Shown here: positions 22,506-32,339 of the stretch, piece by piece
Numbering within the stretch: the stretch's first letter is position 1
How the letters are laid out: each line of letters opens with the position of its first letter
Assembly: GCA_023101885.1 (NCBI GenBank)
Contig: JALPQD010000640.1
Coordinates: forward strand, 227,614-291,613
Direction: 5' to 3'
DNA: 64,000 bases
DNA from: Typhlomys cinereus
Lineage: Eukaryota; Chordata; Mammalia; Rodentia; Platacanthomyidae
Notes under the pieces: generated by a model
Database searches by the model: none
Seen by the model: the letters and a program-made list of their open reading frames with translations, nothing else
What the model was told of the DNA's origin: nothing
Position numbers and translations under genes: made by a program

Positions 22506-22617
22506 TAAGGTTTCTCTAAATATGAATAAAATATTGGAATAGGTGTGTTAATTTTGCATAAAGCAGACTTAAGGAAAATAGAAAATATTATCATGGATAA
22601 ACAAAAACATTACTTAA

Positions 22618-22693
22618 GGGGTGGAGGGAGGTAGGGGACTGGGGTACCTATTAAGTTTGTATGAGTGGAAAAAATAAACTAAAAAAAAATAAG
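22618..22693 (+). mobile_element. Very short L1 3' end (type B), 15-base TSD
   Basis: Only about 76 bases: G-rich 'ggggtggagggaggtagggg', then 'acctattaagtttgtatgag' and an A-rich tail. aaaaacattacttaa flanks it exactly at 22603-22617 and 22694-22708. A heavily 5'-truncated but authentic target-primed insertion. Confidence 0.92.
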
Positions 22694-22802
22694 AAAAACA
22701 TTACTTAATGATAAGGGGTTGGTTCTCCAAGAAGATATAACATTCCTAAATGTTTATGTATCCAATCAAGAGCATTTAAGTATTTAAGTAGACAATTGTT
22801 AT

Positions 22803-22872
22803 AAGAAACAATAAATATCCATAAATAAATAAATAAAAAAATATCCATTAATAATAGTTAATTAATTAATAC
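22803..22872. repeat. Left copy of long direct repeat (partner 23213-23284)
   Basis: Seventy bases beginning aagaaacaataaatatccat and ending attaattaatac. The partner downstream differs by one AAAT-unit-type indel and about two substitutions. Both abut the L1 insertion, so they behave as an unusually long target-site duplication. Confidence 0.93.
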
Positions 22873-23212
22873 TATTGACCCCACAAAGTTCCCATTTCTT
22901 GTTAAAGGCACTAAGATCCTTGGAGGCAAGAGATTGACAGCCACAGTAGTGTTCCTATGCTTAAGGGAACACAGGAAAGGGTTCAGGGAAATGCCACTGG
23001 TCCTTGCACCTCATCGGAGAGGAGGACCCAGAGGAGAGTTTGGCATGCATATTAAAGGATGCTCCGGGGATGGGAGGGGGAGGCACTGGGGGATGGGGAG
23101 GGAAAGGGGAGGGGAAGAGGGCATCGGGGGATGGGTGGTGGAGGGAGGGAAGGGACCAGTGTACCTGTTAAGTTTGTATGAGTGGAAATAAAAAAATATA
23201 TATGTATAAAAA
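22873..23212 (+). mobile_element. L1 3' UTR, type B, between 70-base direct repeats
   Basis: Starts at about 'tattgaccccacaaagttcc', continues 'tccttggaggcaagagattg', 'gtgttcctatgcttaaggg', 'gaggaggacccagaggagag', the G-rich polypurine block and ends 'aagtttgtatgagtggaaat' plus A-rich tail. The 85-codon frame inside is 3' UTR. Flanking copies: 22803-22872 and 23213-23284 (see repeat entry). Confidence 0.9.
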
Positions 23213-23284
23213 AAGAAACAATAAATATCCATAAATAAATAAATAAATAAAAATATCCATTAATAAGAGTTAATTAATTAATAC
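23213..23284. repeat. Right copy of long direct repeat (partner 22803-22872)
   Basis: Begins directly after the L1 A-rich tail with the same aagaaacaataaatatccat and ends attaattaatac. Confidence 0.93.
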
Positions 23285-24224
23285 ATAATCAATATAAGTG
23301 TATTTGCATCCGAGAACAGATCTCCATAAGTTAAGAAACAAAAACTGACTGAATTGAATAGAAAAAAAGACAACTGTTGGAGATTTCAGTATCCTACATG
23401 TAAGGATGGAGAATAGACATGAATTCATCTGTAAATGATTATATTAAAAATGATTCATCTCAATGTGTATTTTTTCCACCTTAAAAGACTTGAAAAAAAT
23501 AAGAGAAAACTGCACCCATTAAACATTAAATTAAAGGAGAATTCAAATAGTATAATAATATCTCATGTTCGTGAATTGGGAGACTTCATCTCATTGAAAT
23601 GACAACACTCCACTAATTGCTTTCTGAGATGAAGACAAACCAGATCACTGATATGCTGATTGTAATAATATGAAATGAAACATTTTCTATAGAAGACAGT
23701 TTCATTTTTTTTCATATAAAAACAAGCATTCAGGGCCAAGGCTTAACAAAGAAAAAGAACAAAAGAATAAAGGAAAGAAAAAGAACAACAGAACAGGCAC
23801 TTAACGTGTGCTTCAGATATGTGTTTTTGGAAATTTATCTCAGAAAAAATGAAAAAATATGCTCTTGGAAAAAAGGAGAGAAAAACTGATTAAGAGACTT
23901 TCTGGGTAAGATAGCAGAGTAGATGTTTCCTCTATGTGGCTCTGTGAAGAGAAGAGTCAAGATAGTAAATGAGATGCTATCTCCCATGATAGGCGAAACA
24001 TTACTTTAAAAAAGGAAGAAACTATTGGTGCTTGCAAAAAGTTGGACTAATATTAAAGGGATTAAACTTGTTGAGAAAGAACAAAAATTTTACATTCTGC
24101 TATGATTCTATTTTCATGATATATTAAATGACAAATTTATAGAAATAGGAAATATATGGTGATTATCAGGAGATGAGATGGGAAAAAGGGTTGTGTGACT
24201 ATAAAAGGGTAGAATAAAAAAGTT

Positions 24225-24445
24225 ATTCTATACTTTGGCTTCTCTCTGTTCTCTCACTTCCTGTCTTGCTGCGTGATCTCATGCATGGATGACGTTTTTT
24301 CAAGATTATGCTGGACCCTCAACAGAGGATGAAAAGATGGTCCAACTTGATGTTTGACTTTCAGCCACCAAAATTGTGGACTAAATATTCTGGTTTTCAT
24401 TGTAAGTACTGTTCTCAGGTATTTCATCTTCACATTTGAAAATGG
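24225..24445 (+). mobile_element. MaLR-like LTR, 3' part
   Basis: 'cttctctctgttctctcact', 'agccaccaaaattgtggact' (the 'gaactgtgagcc' position) and 'gtactgttctcaggtatttc' parallel the 3' half of MLT/MST LTRs. Confidence 0.5.
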
Positions 24446-24477
24446 GCAAATGTATGACCATAAGAAAGCTATCCTTT

Positions 24478-24580
24478 GGGCCTGGAGAGATGGCTCAGGG
24501 GTTGTGACTCTGTTTCACAAGCAGAAGGTTCTGAGTTTGGATCCCAGGTCCCACATTAAAACAAAACAAAACAAAAAACC
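24478..24580 (+). mobile_element. B2-like SINE, head only, with 16-base TSD
   Basis: 'ggcctggagagatggctcag' to 'tgagtttggatcccaggtcc' then 'cacattaaaacaaaacaaaa'. Flanked by aagaaagctatccttt at 24462-24477 and 24581-24596. The body is missing yet the duplication is perfect, so the short form itself was mobilised. Confidence 0.93.
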
Positions 24581-24599
24581 AAGAAAGCTATCCTTTAAC

Positions 24600-24980
24600 T
24601 GTTAAATATTCATATCTAGGTGAAAATCTAGAAAGGGGTCCATGAAACTGGAAAAAAACAAGGCTTTAGGGGAAGGAGTGAAATTTATATTTTGTTTTAT
24701 TTAGTGTCATTTGAAACTAGAAAAAAGTAGAAGATGGAATTGAATGATGAATGTGTAGAGTGGGTGAATAAAAGGTGACAGGGAGATGAGGGCAGAATAA
24801 ATCAAAATGAAATTAATATGAAAACCTACTACTTTGTAAACCAATTAAAGAATTTAGAAAGAAAGCTACAATTTAATATATCTTATTAAAATTATAACAA
24901 TATAAGATGAAGTAGACTTTAAGGAAAAAAAGTATTAACTGGAGATAAAGAGGAATATGGAGTGATGACAAAATTACAGT
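24600..24980. other. Possible L1 3' UTR, low confidence
   Basis: Purine-rich sequence with 'gaaaggggtccatgaaactgg', 'ggtgacagggagatgagggc' and an A-rich end near 24,855 resembles an eroded Lx-type 3' UTR on the plus strand. I cannot confirm it. Confidence 0.3.
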
Positions 24981-24981
24981 A

Positions 24982-25135
24982 CATGGCAGGAACGGTGGCT
25001 TTCATCTGTAATCCTAGCACACAGCAAGCTCAGTCAGAGGGACTGTTACAAGTGTGAGTCCAGCTTGGGTCACATAGTAAATTCTAGGTCAGCCTCAGTT
25101 CATGATTAAGACTGTGTCAGAAACAAAAAAACAAC
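24982..25135 (+). mobile_element. B1-like SINE
   Basis: 'ggcaggaacggtggctttca', 'ctgtaatcctagcacacagc', 'gagtccagcttgggtcacat' and a final 'gactgtgtcagaaacaaaa'. Confidence 0.75.
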
Positions 25136-26199
25136 GAATCAAACACACAAATATATATGCATGCAATAAATATATCAAGAAAAATAGGAAGAACTAAAAA
25201 CAGAAGTAGAAAATTGATGACATAAAAGTTATTAATAGACTTTTCTCTGTAACAAAACTATTAAGTTCTGTCATGTAAGGTCTCCTAGGAAGTAGAAATC
25301 AAGAAAACTTGGAAATGCAAAAGATGTATTGAGGACTAAACAAAAGCTCTTAGATTGAGATGCAGATCTGACATGTATACAAATGAGAAAAGATGAGAAG
25401 ACAGGAAAAGAAGGAAAAGGAGTCCCTCATCTTAAAACCAGATAGAAACCTTTGTACAGCAGAAAAGCAAGAATTTCCGCACAGTTAACATCTGTTTGAG
25501 GTCCTTCTTCCTTTTCAGCTGTAAACCTGAAAATTTTCAGAAATCTCATCAGACACTCCATTCATGGGGAAAAGACCTGTGCTAAACCCTTTGTGGTTTC
25601 TGATTTTCTTGCTCAGACTAGAACTCCATTAGAAGCATCTTTAGAGCCACCCTATTAACCTCATTTATCAAAACAGAGAATTTGGGGGAACTTCTTAAGA
25701 ACCACCAAAATGGTATGTATAGTTAATGCTAAGATAATTAACTGTGACTCTTCCTTGAAAAACCCATGTGTACACTTAGGTTTCATATTTTGTGACTCTT
25801 AGGGAAATCCACATCCATGTTCTCCACTGTGTCCTATTTTTCTCCTTTCACACCTCTCTCTCAAACATCATACTTAATCTGTATTGAAATATATTTCATA
25901 TCCATTTTAACTCACCATATTTCCTATCCCAAAAATTCTTTTCTGTCTGAAAGTCACAAATCCTGGTTGTTCCTAAGTTGAGGTCCCTAAATGACAAGGG
26001 GGAATTTCTTAGATTGTCAAGAGTGACTTTGTGGGGCTTTGTTTCAGTTCTCTAGCTTTTGACAAGAGGAGAAATGAAGAGAGAAGGATTGGAGAAGAAG
26101 ATTCTCAGTTATAATAATCTCCTGATCAATCCAAATGGGAACTGAAGAGCAAACACTGCCTCAAAGAAAATACTGCACTGGGTAGAAATGGGCTCTAGT
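25136..26199. other. No gene seen
   Basis: No exon or repeat family recognised; moderately AT-rich. Confidence 0.45.
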
Positions 26200-26690
26200 A
26201 TTCTAATGAGGTAAACTGGTGGCATAACTCTATGGCTTCAGAACAAATATGCAAAAATAGAGAATTTGAACAATTTGATTGACATACCTGACTTATTTGG
26301 CATATATAGAATACCGTATCCAACTACTGTAGAATATATAAAGTGTTTATGAAAATAAGCATGTATTGAGTCATAAAATAATGCATAATTCAATTAATCT
26401 TCAAAAGCTAAAAATAACTAAAAATTTATATTAGAAAATTAACTTTCTAAGCTAAACCAAGGTCTGGATTCAATCCTGAGAACTTAAAATAAAAGCAAAC
26501 ACTGGAACAAAGAAGTGACTATGAGACTCTAAAAACTATATTGAACTAAAAGGCAATAAAATATTCTTATTAGGGTTAAATTAATGTTGACAGGAAGCTT
26601 AAGTGTATTATTTGATAACAAAAAAGCTTCAAATTCAACAACCTATCTCACACCTCAAGAATTTTTTTATAAAATTTAATTCACTCTCAC
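26200..26690 (+). mobile_element. Old L1 ORF2 fragment
   Basis: 'gcatatatagaataccgtat', 'tattgagtcataaaataatg', 'atattagaaaattaactttc' and 'aacaacctatctcacacctc' follow the L1 ORF2 order after the endonuclease domain. Frames are lost. Confidence 0.55.
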
Positions 26691-26999
26691 AAAGGAGCAG
26701 AAGACCAACATGATAACTGAATAGGACCCTCTAGAAATTTTCTCTCACAGACCAATTTGAGTGGCTATTTGTTCACATAACTCTGACTTAGCTTTACAGG
26801 ATTTAAGAAAGTCAGATAAAAGACTACACAGCCTGGTTTTAGTATACTATTATAAAACAATGTGAAAGGCATTAAGGAGGCATTCCTCTGAGACCCAGCA
26901 CTGAGATGACACAATTTCCTATGGCAGTTAGATTTATATGTCAACCAGAGCATAATCTGTGTCCCAAATGTAAACAACACAATGCAGATATGACAGAGA

Positions 27000-27450
27000 T
27001 GATGCATTCATGAACTCACTATAAAAGTTATGTCTACTTCTATGAGACACAAGCACAAGATTTGTCTTATCAACATTTCACAACAGTCAAGTGTCACCAC
27101 ACCTTCCTGAGAAATTAATGAGGGAAGGGAAAGGGGAAGGGGACTCCTTTTCTCCATGGTGTCCCCATTGATTTATCATCCTTGCTCCAGCAGGCATCCA
27201 AGCACATGCCATTAATGGCAACCCAGATGAAACTTAGTGGGCCACACACACAAAAGGACATGAAAACAAAAGAGCAACTGGTAGGGAAGAAGATAGTTTC
27301 AAGTGGGAAAACAAAGGGATTTGCATTGCATGAAAAAGGAATGAAAAGGATACAAACTCATTGCATTCATGAATGAGACCCTAAAGAAACATAAATTAAA
27401 AATAAAACAAAATAAAGTAGAAGGGGAAGAATAAATCTATATTCAAGGAG
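27000..27450 (+). mobile_element. L1 3' UTR, Lx-like
   Basis: 'cattgatttatcatccttgc', 'cagcaggcatccaagcacat', 'gcaacccagatgaaacttag', 'acacacaaaaggacatgaaa' and 'cattgcattcatgaatgaga'. Aligns by eye with 2,160-2,545. The retrocopy inserted just past its end. Confidence 0.65.
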
Positions 27451-27454
27451 TTTT

Positions 27455-27471
27455 AAAAGATATAATGTGAG
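27455..27471. repeat. Target-site duplication, left (partner 29596-29612)
   Basis: aaaagatataatgtgag, 17 of 17 identical to the right copy. It brackets the retrocopy and starts with an A-rich/AAAA site typical of L1 endonuclease cleavage. Confidence 0.95.
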
Positions 27472-29595
27472 AGGCAGTTTAGCTCTTTTCCTTTGCCAGA
27501 TGGTGGTTGCTTTTGAGGCTGCAGACTTCCATCCACTGATGGAGCAGGGTTTGAGCTTGGAAAATTAATTTTCTTTAGGAATGAACAGGTACACAAGCAG
27601 CAATGAACAGTTATTCTCAGGCCTTTCATCCCAGAATACAGTCGACAATCCATTCTTCTCTGCAGGGGCAGGTTTCAGCAATGCGACTCTGTTTTCCAGT
27701 TCCTTGGGAGCAAAATCCTGTCTTTCTAGTTCTGCAATCTCCATTTAGCATACTTAGTCACCTGTGGTTCTTGTGTCTCACCAGTCAGGATGGATCTGCT
27801 TTAATGGCTTTGGAAAAAGGAATGAAATGAAAGGGACTCAAACTGATATTGAGGAGACTGAAAATACATGCACTGAACAAAACATCTATTCATAAGCTTG
27901 CTAACTGTGCCATACACGGTAATATTAGTGACTACATTAGTGCCACTAACACAGACACTGGATCTGTGAAAGGAGAAGGAAAAAAGAGAGTAGAAAGGAG
28001 CAGTGCATCTTCTGCAGTAGAATTATGGAAGTCTTCTAAAAACAGCAACAGTTTGTTTAACTTAGCCTATGGTGAAGTCGTGCCAGACAAGTGGGCTCAG
28101 TCCAATTGTACTTGCTTAAATTTCTGTAGAAATAGGAGTAGAGGTATACTGAGGAACCTTCCTAAGTGTGAAAATGACATTATGGATGAGAAGATAGCTA
28201 GGATTCTGTGGAAACAGGATCTTGAATATTTAGGATGGAATGACACAAAGTCAAAAAGTAAACAGGATAGGCAACTATTTTCTAGTATGGCAGCTGAAGG
28301 CCCGTAAGAGCCTTAGTGACTGGAAAAGGAATCTAGGCTCCACAAAGAACCACTGTACCACTCCCACTCAGGCCCAGTGAAGTAAAGTTGATAAACAGTC
28401 CGAGTTCCTAGCTCTGATCAAGAACCTGAAGTAACAGGACGACAAGAGTTGATGGACAAGAAGAGGATGACTTTGAGATGTCTGAACCCCCATGTTCAGA
28501 AGGTAAAACTGTGGTCACCCTGGAGAATTTTCATTACACAGATCCCTTTGTGTTTAAGAGACTCAGTATCAAGTTAATGCAACAGTTCAATGTGAACTAA
28601 GCTATATGAAAGAACCACCGATGATAAGATGTGGCTGCTGGTGGGGAGTCTAACACTAACTTCTATGAGGACCACGAAGTGTCATTCATATGATAGATTT
28701 GTTACGCCTTCCTAAAAATTACATTTTTTAGATTCTTATTAAAATAAGAAGGTCAATGTAGAGGTCCAATGTGACCTCTAAGCTGCACTGAAAAGTGGTA
28801 TCCAATAATAGATGTGTATGGTGATTCTGAATCAGATAGAGACCTGAGGCCCAATGATAAAGTTGATAGAGCAATCCAGTTTGATATTACTAAGAAAAAG
28901 GTAGCACCTCAAGCTGTGTCAGTAGCTGTGGAGACAGATAAAGACTACCATGTATTCAAATCATGTGTATGCATTGAAGAAAAATGTTAAGTTGGGTACC
29001 TCATGTCCTAAGGAAGTGGAGGTATATGAGATAGTCAGTTTTGAATAAATTAATGTAGAGGCCTGTCTGATTCTTCACAAGGGCACGCTCTATAAAGAGG
29101 TTGACAGATTCTCAGGACATGCTGGAGGGAAAAGCAAGACATATGGGAAAATTCCTATGGCTAATATAGTAAAGATGAAGAAATCTACCTGTAGAGTGCA
29201 ACGGGTAGGAATGCAGGCCAAAGTTGATGTGGCAATTCAGTGGGATGAGAGTTATACTAATGTAGAACTTAAGCTGTATAAATCTGAAGAACTGAGTGAA
29301 GCCCCTTAACCATTTGAAGGCTGAGAGACACCTAAAAGGAAGACTTTACTAAAAATCTGAAGACCCAGCTGATATACAACAGACAAGATGGGAACAGGCG
29401 AGTATGATGGTGCATGCCTGTAGTACTTTCAACATAGAAGACTGAGGTGGGAGACCAATGTGTCTACAGACCTCCATCTTTGAGTAAACAACAGACCTCA
29501 TTTAGTAAGAGGAAATAACAATTGTTAAATACTTGGAATACTGTAGTGCTACTAAATAACTCATAGTTCAATAAACTGTGATTTAGTACAGGGAA
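27472..29595 (+). pseudogene. Processed pseudogene (retrocopy) of an unidentified mRNA
   Basis: About 2.1 kb of more balanced composition bounded by a perfect 17-base target-site duplication (27455-27471, 29596-29612). The 3' end has AATAAA at about 29,570 followed about 18 bases later by an A-run, as in a polyadenylated transcript. Together these show L1-mediated retroposition of a spliced mRNA. Peptide-like coding stretches remain in shifting frames: a Ser-rich part (27,603-27,745), a 152-codon stretch open at 27,849-28,307 (containing SSASSAVELWKSSKNSNS and KIARILWKQDLEYLGW), then DDFEMSEPP and NFHYTDPFVFKRLSIKLMQQ (28,470-28,600), AIQFDITKKKVAPQAVSVAV (28,870-28,930) and KGTLYKEVDRFSGH to MQAKVDVAIQWDESY (29,080-29,260). 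Many stops and frameshifts separate them, so it is dead. I do not recognise the parent gene. A B1-like SINE lies near its 3' end. Confidence 0.85.
29395..29520 (+). mobile_element. B1-like SINE inside the retrocopy
   Basis: 'ggcgagtatgatggtgcatg', 'cctgtagtactttcaacata' and 'agactgaggtgggagaccaa'. It was either present in the parent 3' UTR or inserted after the retrocopy. Confidence 0.65.
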
Positions 29596-29612
29596 AAAAG
29601 ATATAATGTGAG
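29596..29612. repeat. Target-site duplication, right (partner 27455-27471)
   Basis: Same 17-base sequence aaaagatataatgtgag directly after the retrocopy's A-run. Confidence 0.95.
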
Positions 29613-29730
29613 GCTATAATGGATAGTTCCAAATCCATAGTCACACATATACTAGTCAAAATCAGTGGGTCACAAAACAAAACAAAAAGACATGAATATG
29701 AGACTTGTGTGAGAGAGGGAGTGTTGATCT

Positions 29731-29997
29731 AGAGAGAAATTCGCTTGCATTTGATTCCTACTCAGAAACAACCATTTGTAGCTAGATCAGTAATCTCAAG
29801 TTATACTTAAAAAATATTCTATGCACATTCCAGGAGCTGAAGTATTTCCTGATAGAGAGACTTTGCTAAAACTCCAGAAGTACAGGACAAGCTGTTGGTT
29901 ATTCTTATGGCACCTATGGTAACTGGAGTGAGTTGGGCAAGTGTGTTTTATGGAAAAAATTCTGTGATAATGGTTTTATTGGATTAGAGATAAGAGA
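29731..29997 (+). repeat. Unclassified interspersed repeat, copy 1 (partner 39406-39669, inverted)
   Basis: About 265 bases alignable by eye to the reverse complement of 39,406-39,669 at roughly 80-85 percent identity (estimate). Shared blocks: 'attctatgcacattccagga', 'ggacaagctgttggttattc', 'aattctgtgataatggtttt'. I do not recognise the family; it could be part of an L1 or MaLR consensus. Confidence 0.8.
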
Positions 29998-30509
29998 GGA
30001 TTGGGGCGAGAGTAGTTATAATGTGTTATATAGATTTACAAAATTAGCAAAGAAAAAATGTACTAATTAAAAATGATACAATAGGTGCTATATCAAATAA
30101 AAACATATAATGGCCAATTTCAATTTGTGGACCTTATAAGGGTCTGAATTAAACAAAGCAACACAAAATCCAATTTACAAGCTTTAATAACACTTTTATT
30201 ATTTTATAAGATTTACTAAATAACATCCGAAAGTAATTTGTAGAATATTGTGTTACAAAATTTCTTACCAAAGCCAAACTAATCTTTGAAAGGGATTTAA
30301 TATTTTATCTTTGATTACAAATAGGTACTGGCAGATTAGAGATAGATGTTATAGATAGAGGTAGATAAATAATAGATAAAATATAGATGGCAGACAATTG
30401 AGATAGATGATAGATCATTTACATAGTAAATACAGTGAGTATAGAGATACTGGATTATTTTTGTTTGATTTGCCTAATTCACATATATATAACATATATA
30501 TATATATAT
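29998..30509. other. AT-rich DNA with GATA-like and TA repeats
   Basis: Interrupted GATA units at about 30,335-30,420 and a TA run at 30,482-30,510. No gene recognised. Confidence 0.6.
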
Positions 30510-30680
30510 GAAACAATGCTTTGCATTCATTATTTTGTTTTCACATTAATTCAATAAGGTGTCTATCATTAACTTTACAGATGCAAAATGTGAGATACAG
30601 ATGACTTGCCTCAGCTCGCACAGCTATTAGCCAAACCCAATTTTTTTTCACTTAGAGCTAGAGCTTTTAATCTTCTTTAT
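30510..30680 (+). mobile_element. MIR
   Basis: 'cattattttgttttcacatt', 'attaactttacagatgcaaa', 'atgacttgcctcagctcgca', 'cagctattagccaaaccc' in MIR order. Confidence 0.75.
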
Positions 30681-31620
30681 GAACTATTTGGTACTAAAGA
30701 TTAGTCAAACTCCAGTCTCATCAAAAGTATTTTGGCAGAAAAGTAGACTGCGAGTTTTTCTGATACATATGGAATGAGAAATCCAGAAATTAGCAACACA
30801 AGTTCTAACCAAATCACAAAAACTTTTGAGCTAATAAGTTCTACTGGAGAAAAAAATAAATATTGCATAAAAATAGTTAGAAATGGGGGAAATGTGTTCA
30901 TAGGTTTTTGAACTATTGTTTTATACATCTGTAAAGTGAAAAAACTTGAGTAGATCTAGACAATTCAATAAAAAATTAATTTCCTTCCATGTCTAAATTT
31001 TTACAATTCTATGAAATCTTGATTTAAATCAAGAATCCTTATATATTTTCTTTAGTTCAATATGTTATGGTTTGGTTTTAGAAAAGTGTTCATTTCTCTG
31101 TTTCTCAGTTAGGAAAATGTAAACTCTAATAAAAAGGTAACATCCTAGGCTATCTCTGAATATCTTATTTATTTTCTTTGCTTCTTGGAATCATTTTGAC
31201 TTAGGATGCTGCCATTTGAAAAAAATGGATCTAAGAAGTAAAGAAATTAAAAGGAAAATAGAATCATGGAGAGTAACATCCATAAAGAGGGGATAATTCT
31301 AATTAATATATGAATATCTTATTTATTATCTCATTAACTACATCTTAGTGGTCAGATCCACTTGTGGTTTGTTAATAGGATTCAGAATGCAAAATTCTGT
31401 ATGGAATAGCTGAGAACTCCAAAACAATAGGTAAAAAAATATTTCTTTTTGTTCTTACTATCATCTACTTGGTTAGGGCAATGAAAAGCAGAATATCAAA
31501 TGTACAGAACTCTAGTTAAAATTAATTAAGAAACTACTGATAACTGGATATCTGCTGAAAATGATTCTGTATGATCCCATTTGAGGTTATTATTGAAGTT
31601 TAGGGACCTATCTGCTTCTC
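30681..31620. other. No gene seen
   Basis: AT-rich; no family or exon recognised. Confidence 0.45.
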
Positions 31621-31624
31621 TGGA

Positions 31625-32060
31625 GTTATTGATAAAGGTATTTTTGCAGTTTGCCTGCATGGTTGCTGATAAACTCATGACAAAACGGGTTAAGGGAACA
31701 AGGGGTTTACAGTTCTTAGTCAAATTGGCAGGAGAACATGCACCATCATCAAAGGGCCAAGGGAACTGGACACACCATCTCCACGTAACAGCTGAGAGAG
31801 GGACAATCATTACTTGCCAGACTAGCATGTCTGGCTAAGTGTACACAAGGATGCCCCCTTTCTCAAACATTTCCCATCATTTTATTCACCTTCTTGGTCC
31901 TAGTTCCACCCACCATGGACTGGGCCTTCCCCATCAGCTAAACAATCTCCTGCAAATTCGCTGTCAACTAACTCAATTACTAATTCTCTACAAATGTGCC
32001 CAGAGTTCATACCCTCAATCATCAATTTGACACCTGTACTTAACTCTGACAGGTATCATC
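31625..32060 (-). mobile_element. MaLR-like LTR or LTR plus flank
   Basis: 'gataaactcatgacaaaacgg', 'aacatgcaccatcatcaaag' and the diagnostic 'ctacaaatgtgcccagagtt...atcaatttgacacctgtactta', the reverse of a MaLR LTR 5' portion. Both strands show short open frames here (31,526-31,838), neither with recognisable protein motifs. Confidence 0.5.
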
Positions 32061-32339
32061 TTCATATAATTAAAAATGTGAGACATTACTATCTCTTAAG
32101 TAAAAAGGAGAAGATATAAAATGTACTTTGCTTCTAGTACCCACAATATATCAAAGATGAAATATGCAGGGCCAGTAGAACCTATTTTTCAAAAGGAAAA
32201 AATGTTATAATTTCTTAGCCCTAAAAGGATTATTATACTTTAAGCATCATATAATATGGACATTCTAAATACTCAGTAGAGTGTGAGAAGTGCAGTCTAA
32301 TAGTTTTTCTGGATGTTTCGTGGGCTTTGCTATGTATAG

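Larger units (their letters stand above)
21660..24230 (+). mobile_element. Old L1 (L1M-type), fragmented
   Basis: A series of diverged L1 blocks in order on the plus strand: an inter-ORF-like part (21,660-21,860), an endonuclease-region part ('ccaagaagatataacattcc' near 22,730, 'tgttggagatttcagtatcc' near 23,375), a palm/thumb part ('catgttcgtgaattgggaga' near 23,565) and a 3' end ('ggtgattatcaggagatgag' near 24,158). Split by two ID-like SINEs, a local duplication and two younger L1 3' ends. Confidence 0.6.

Noticed and set aside
27849..28307. 152-codon frame as a live gene
   Set aside because: It begins without an ATG, lies inside a retrocopy with target-site duplications, and its continuation is scattered over other frames.
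31526..31838. Overlapping 85- and 100-codon frames on opposite strands
   Set aside because: They lie in MaLR-like sequence, neither has recognisable motifs, and mirror frames of this length are expected by chance.
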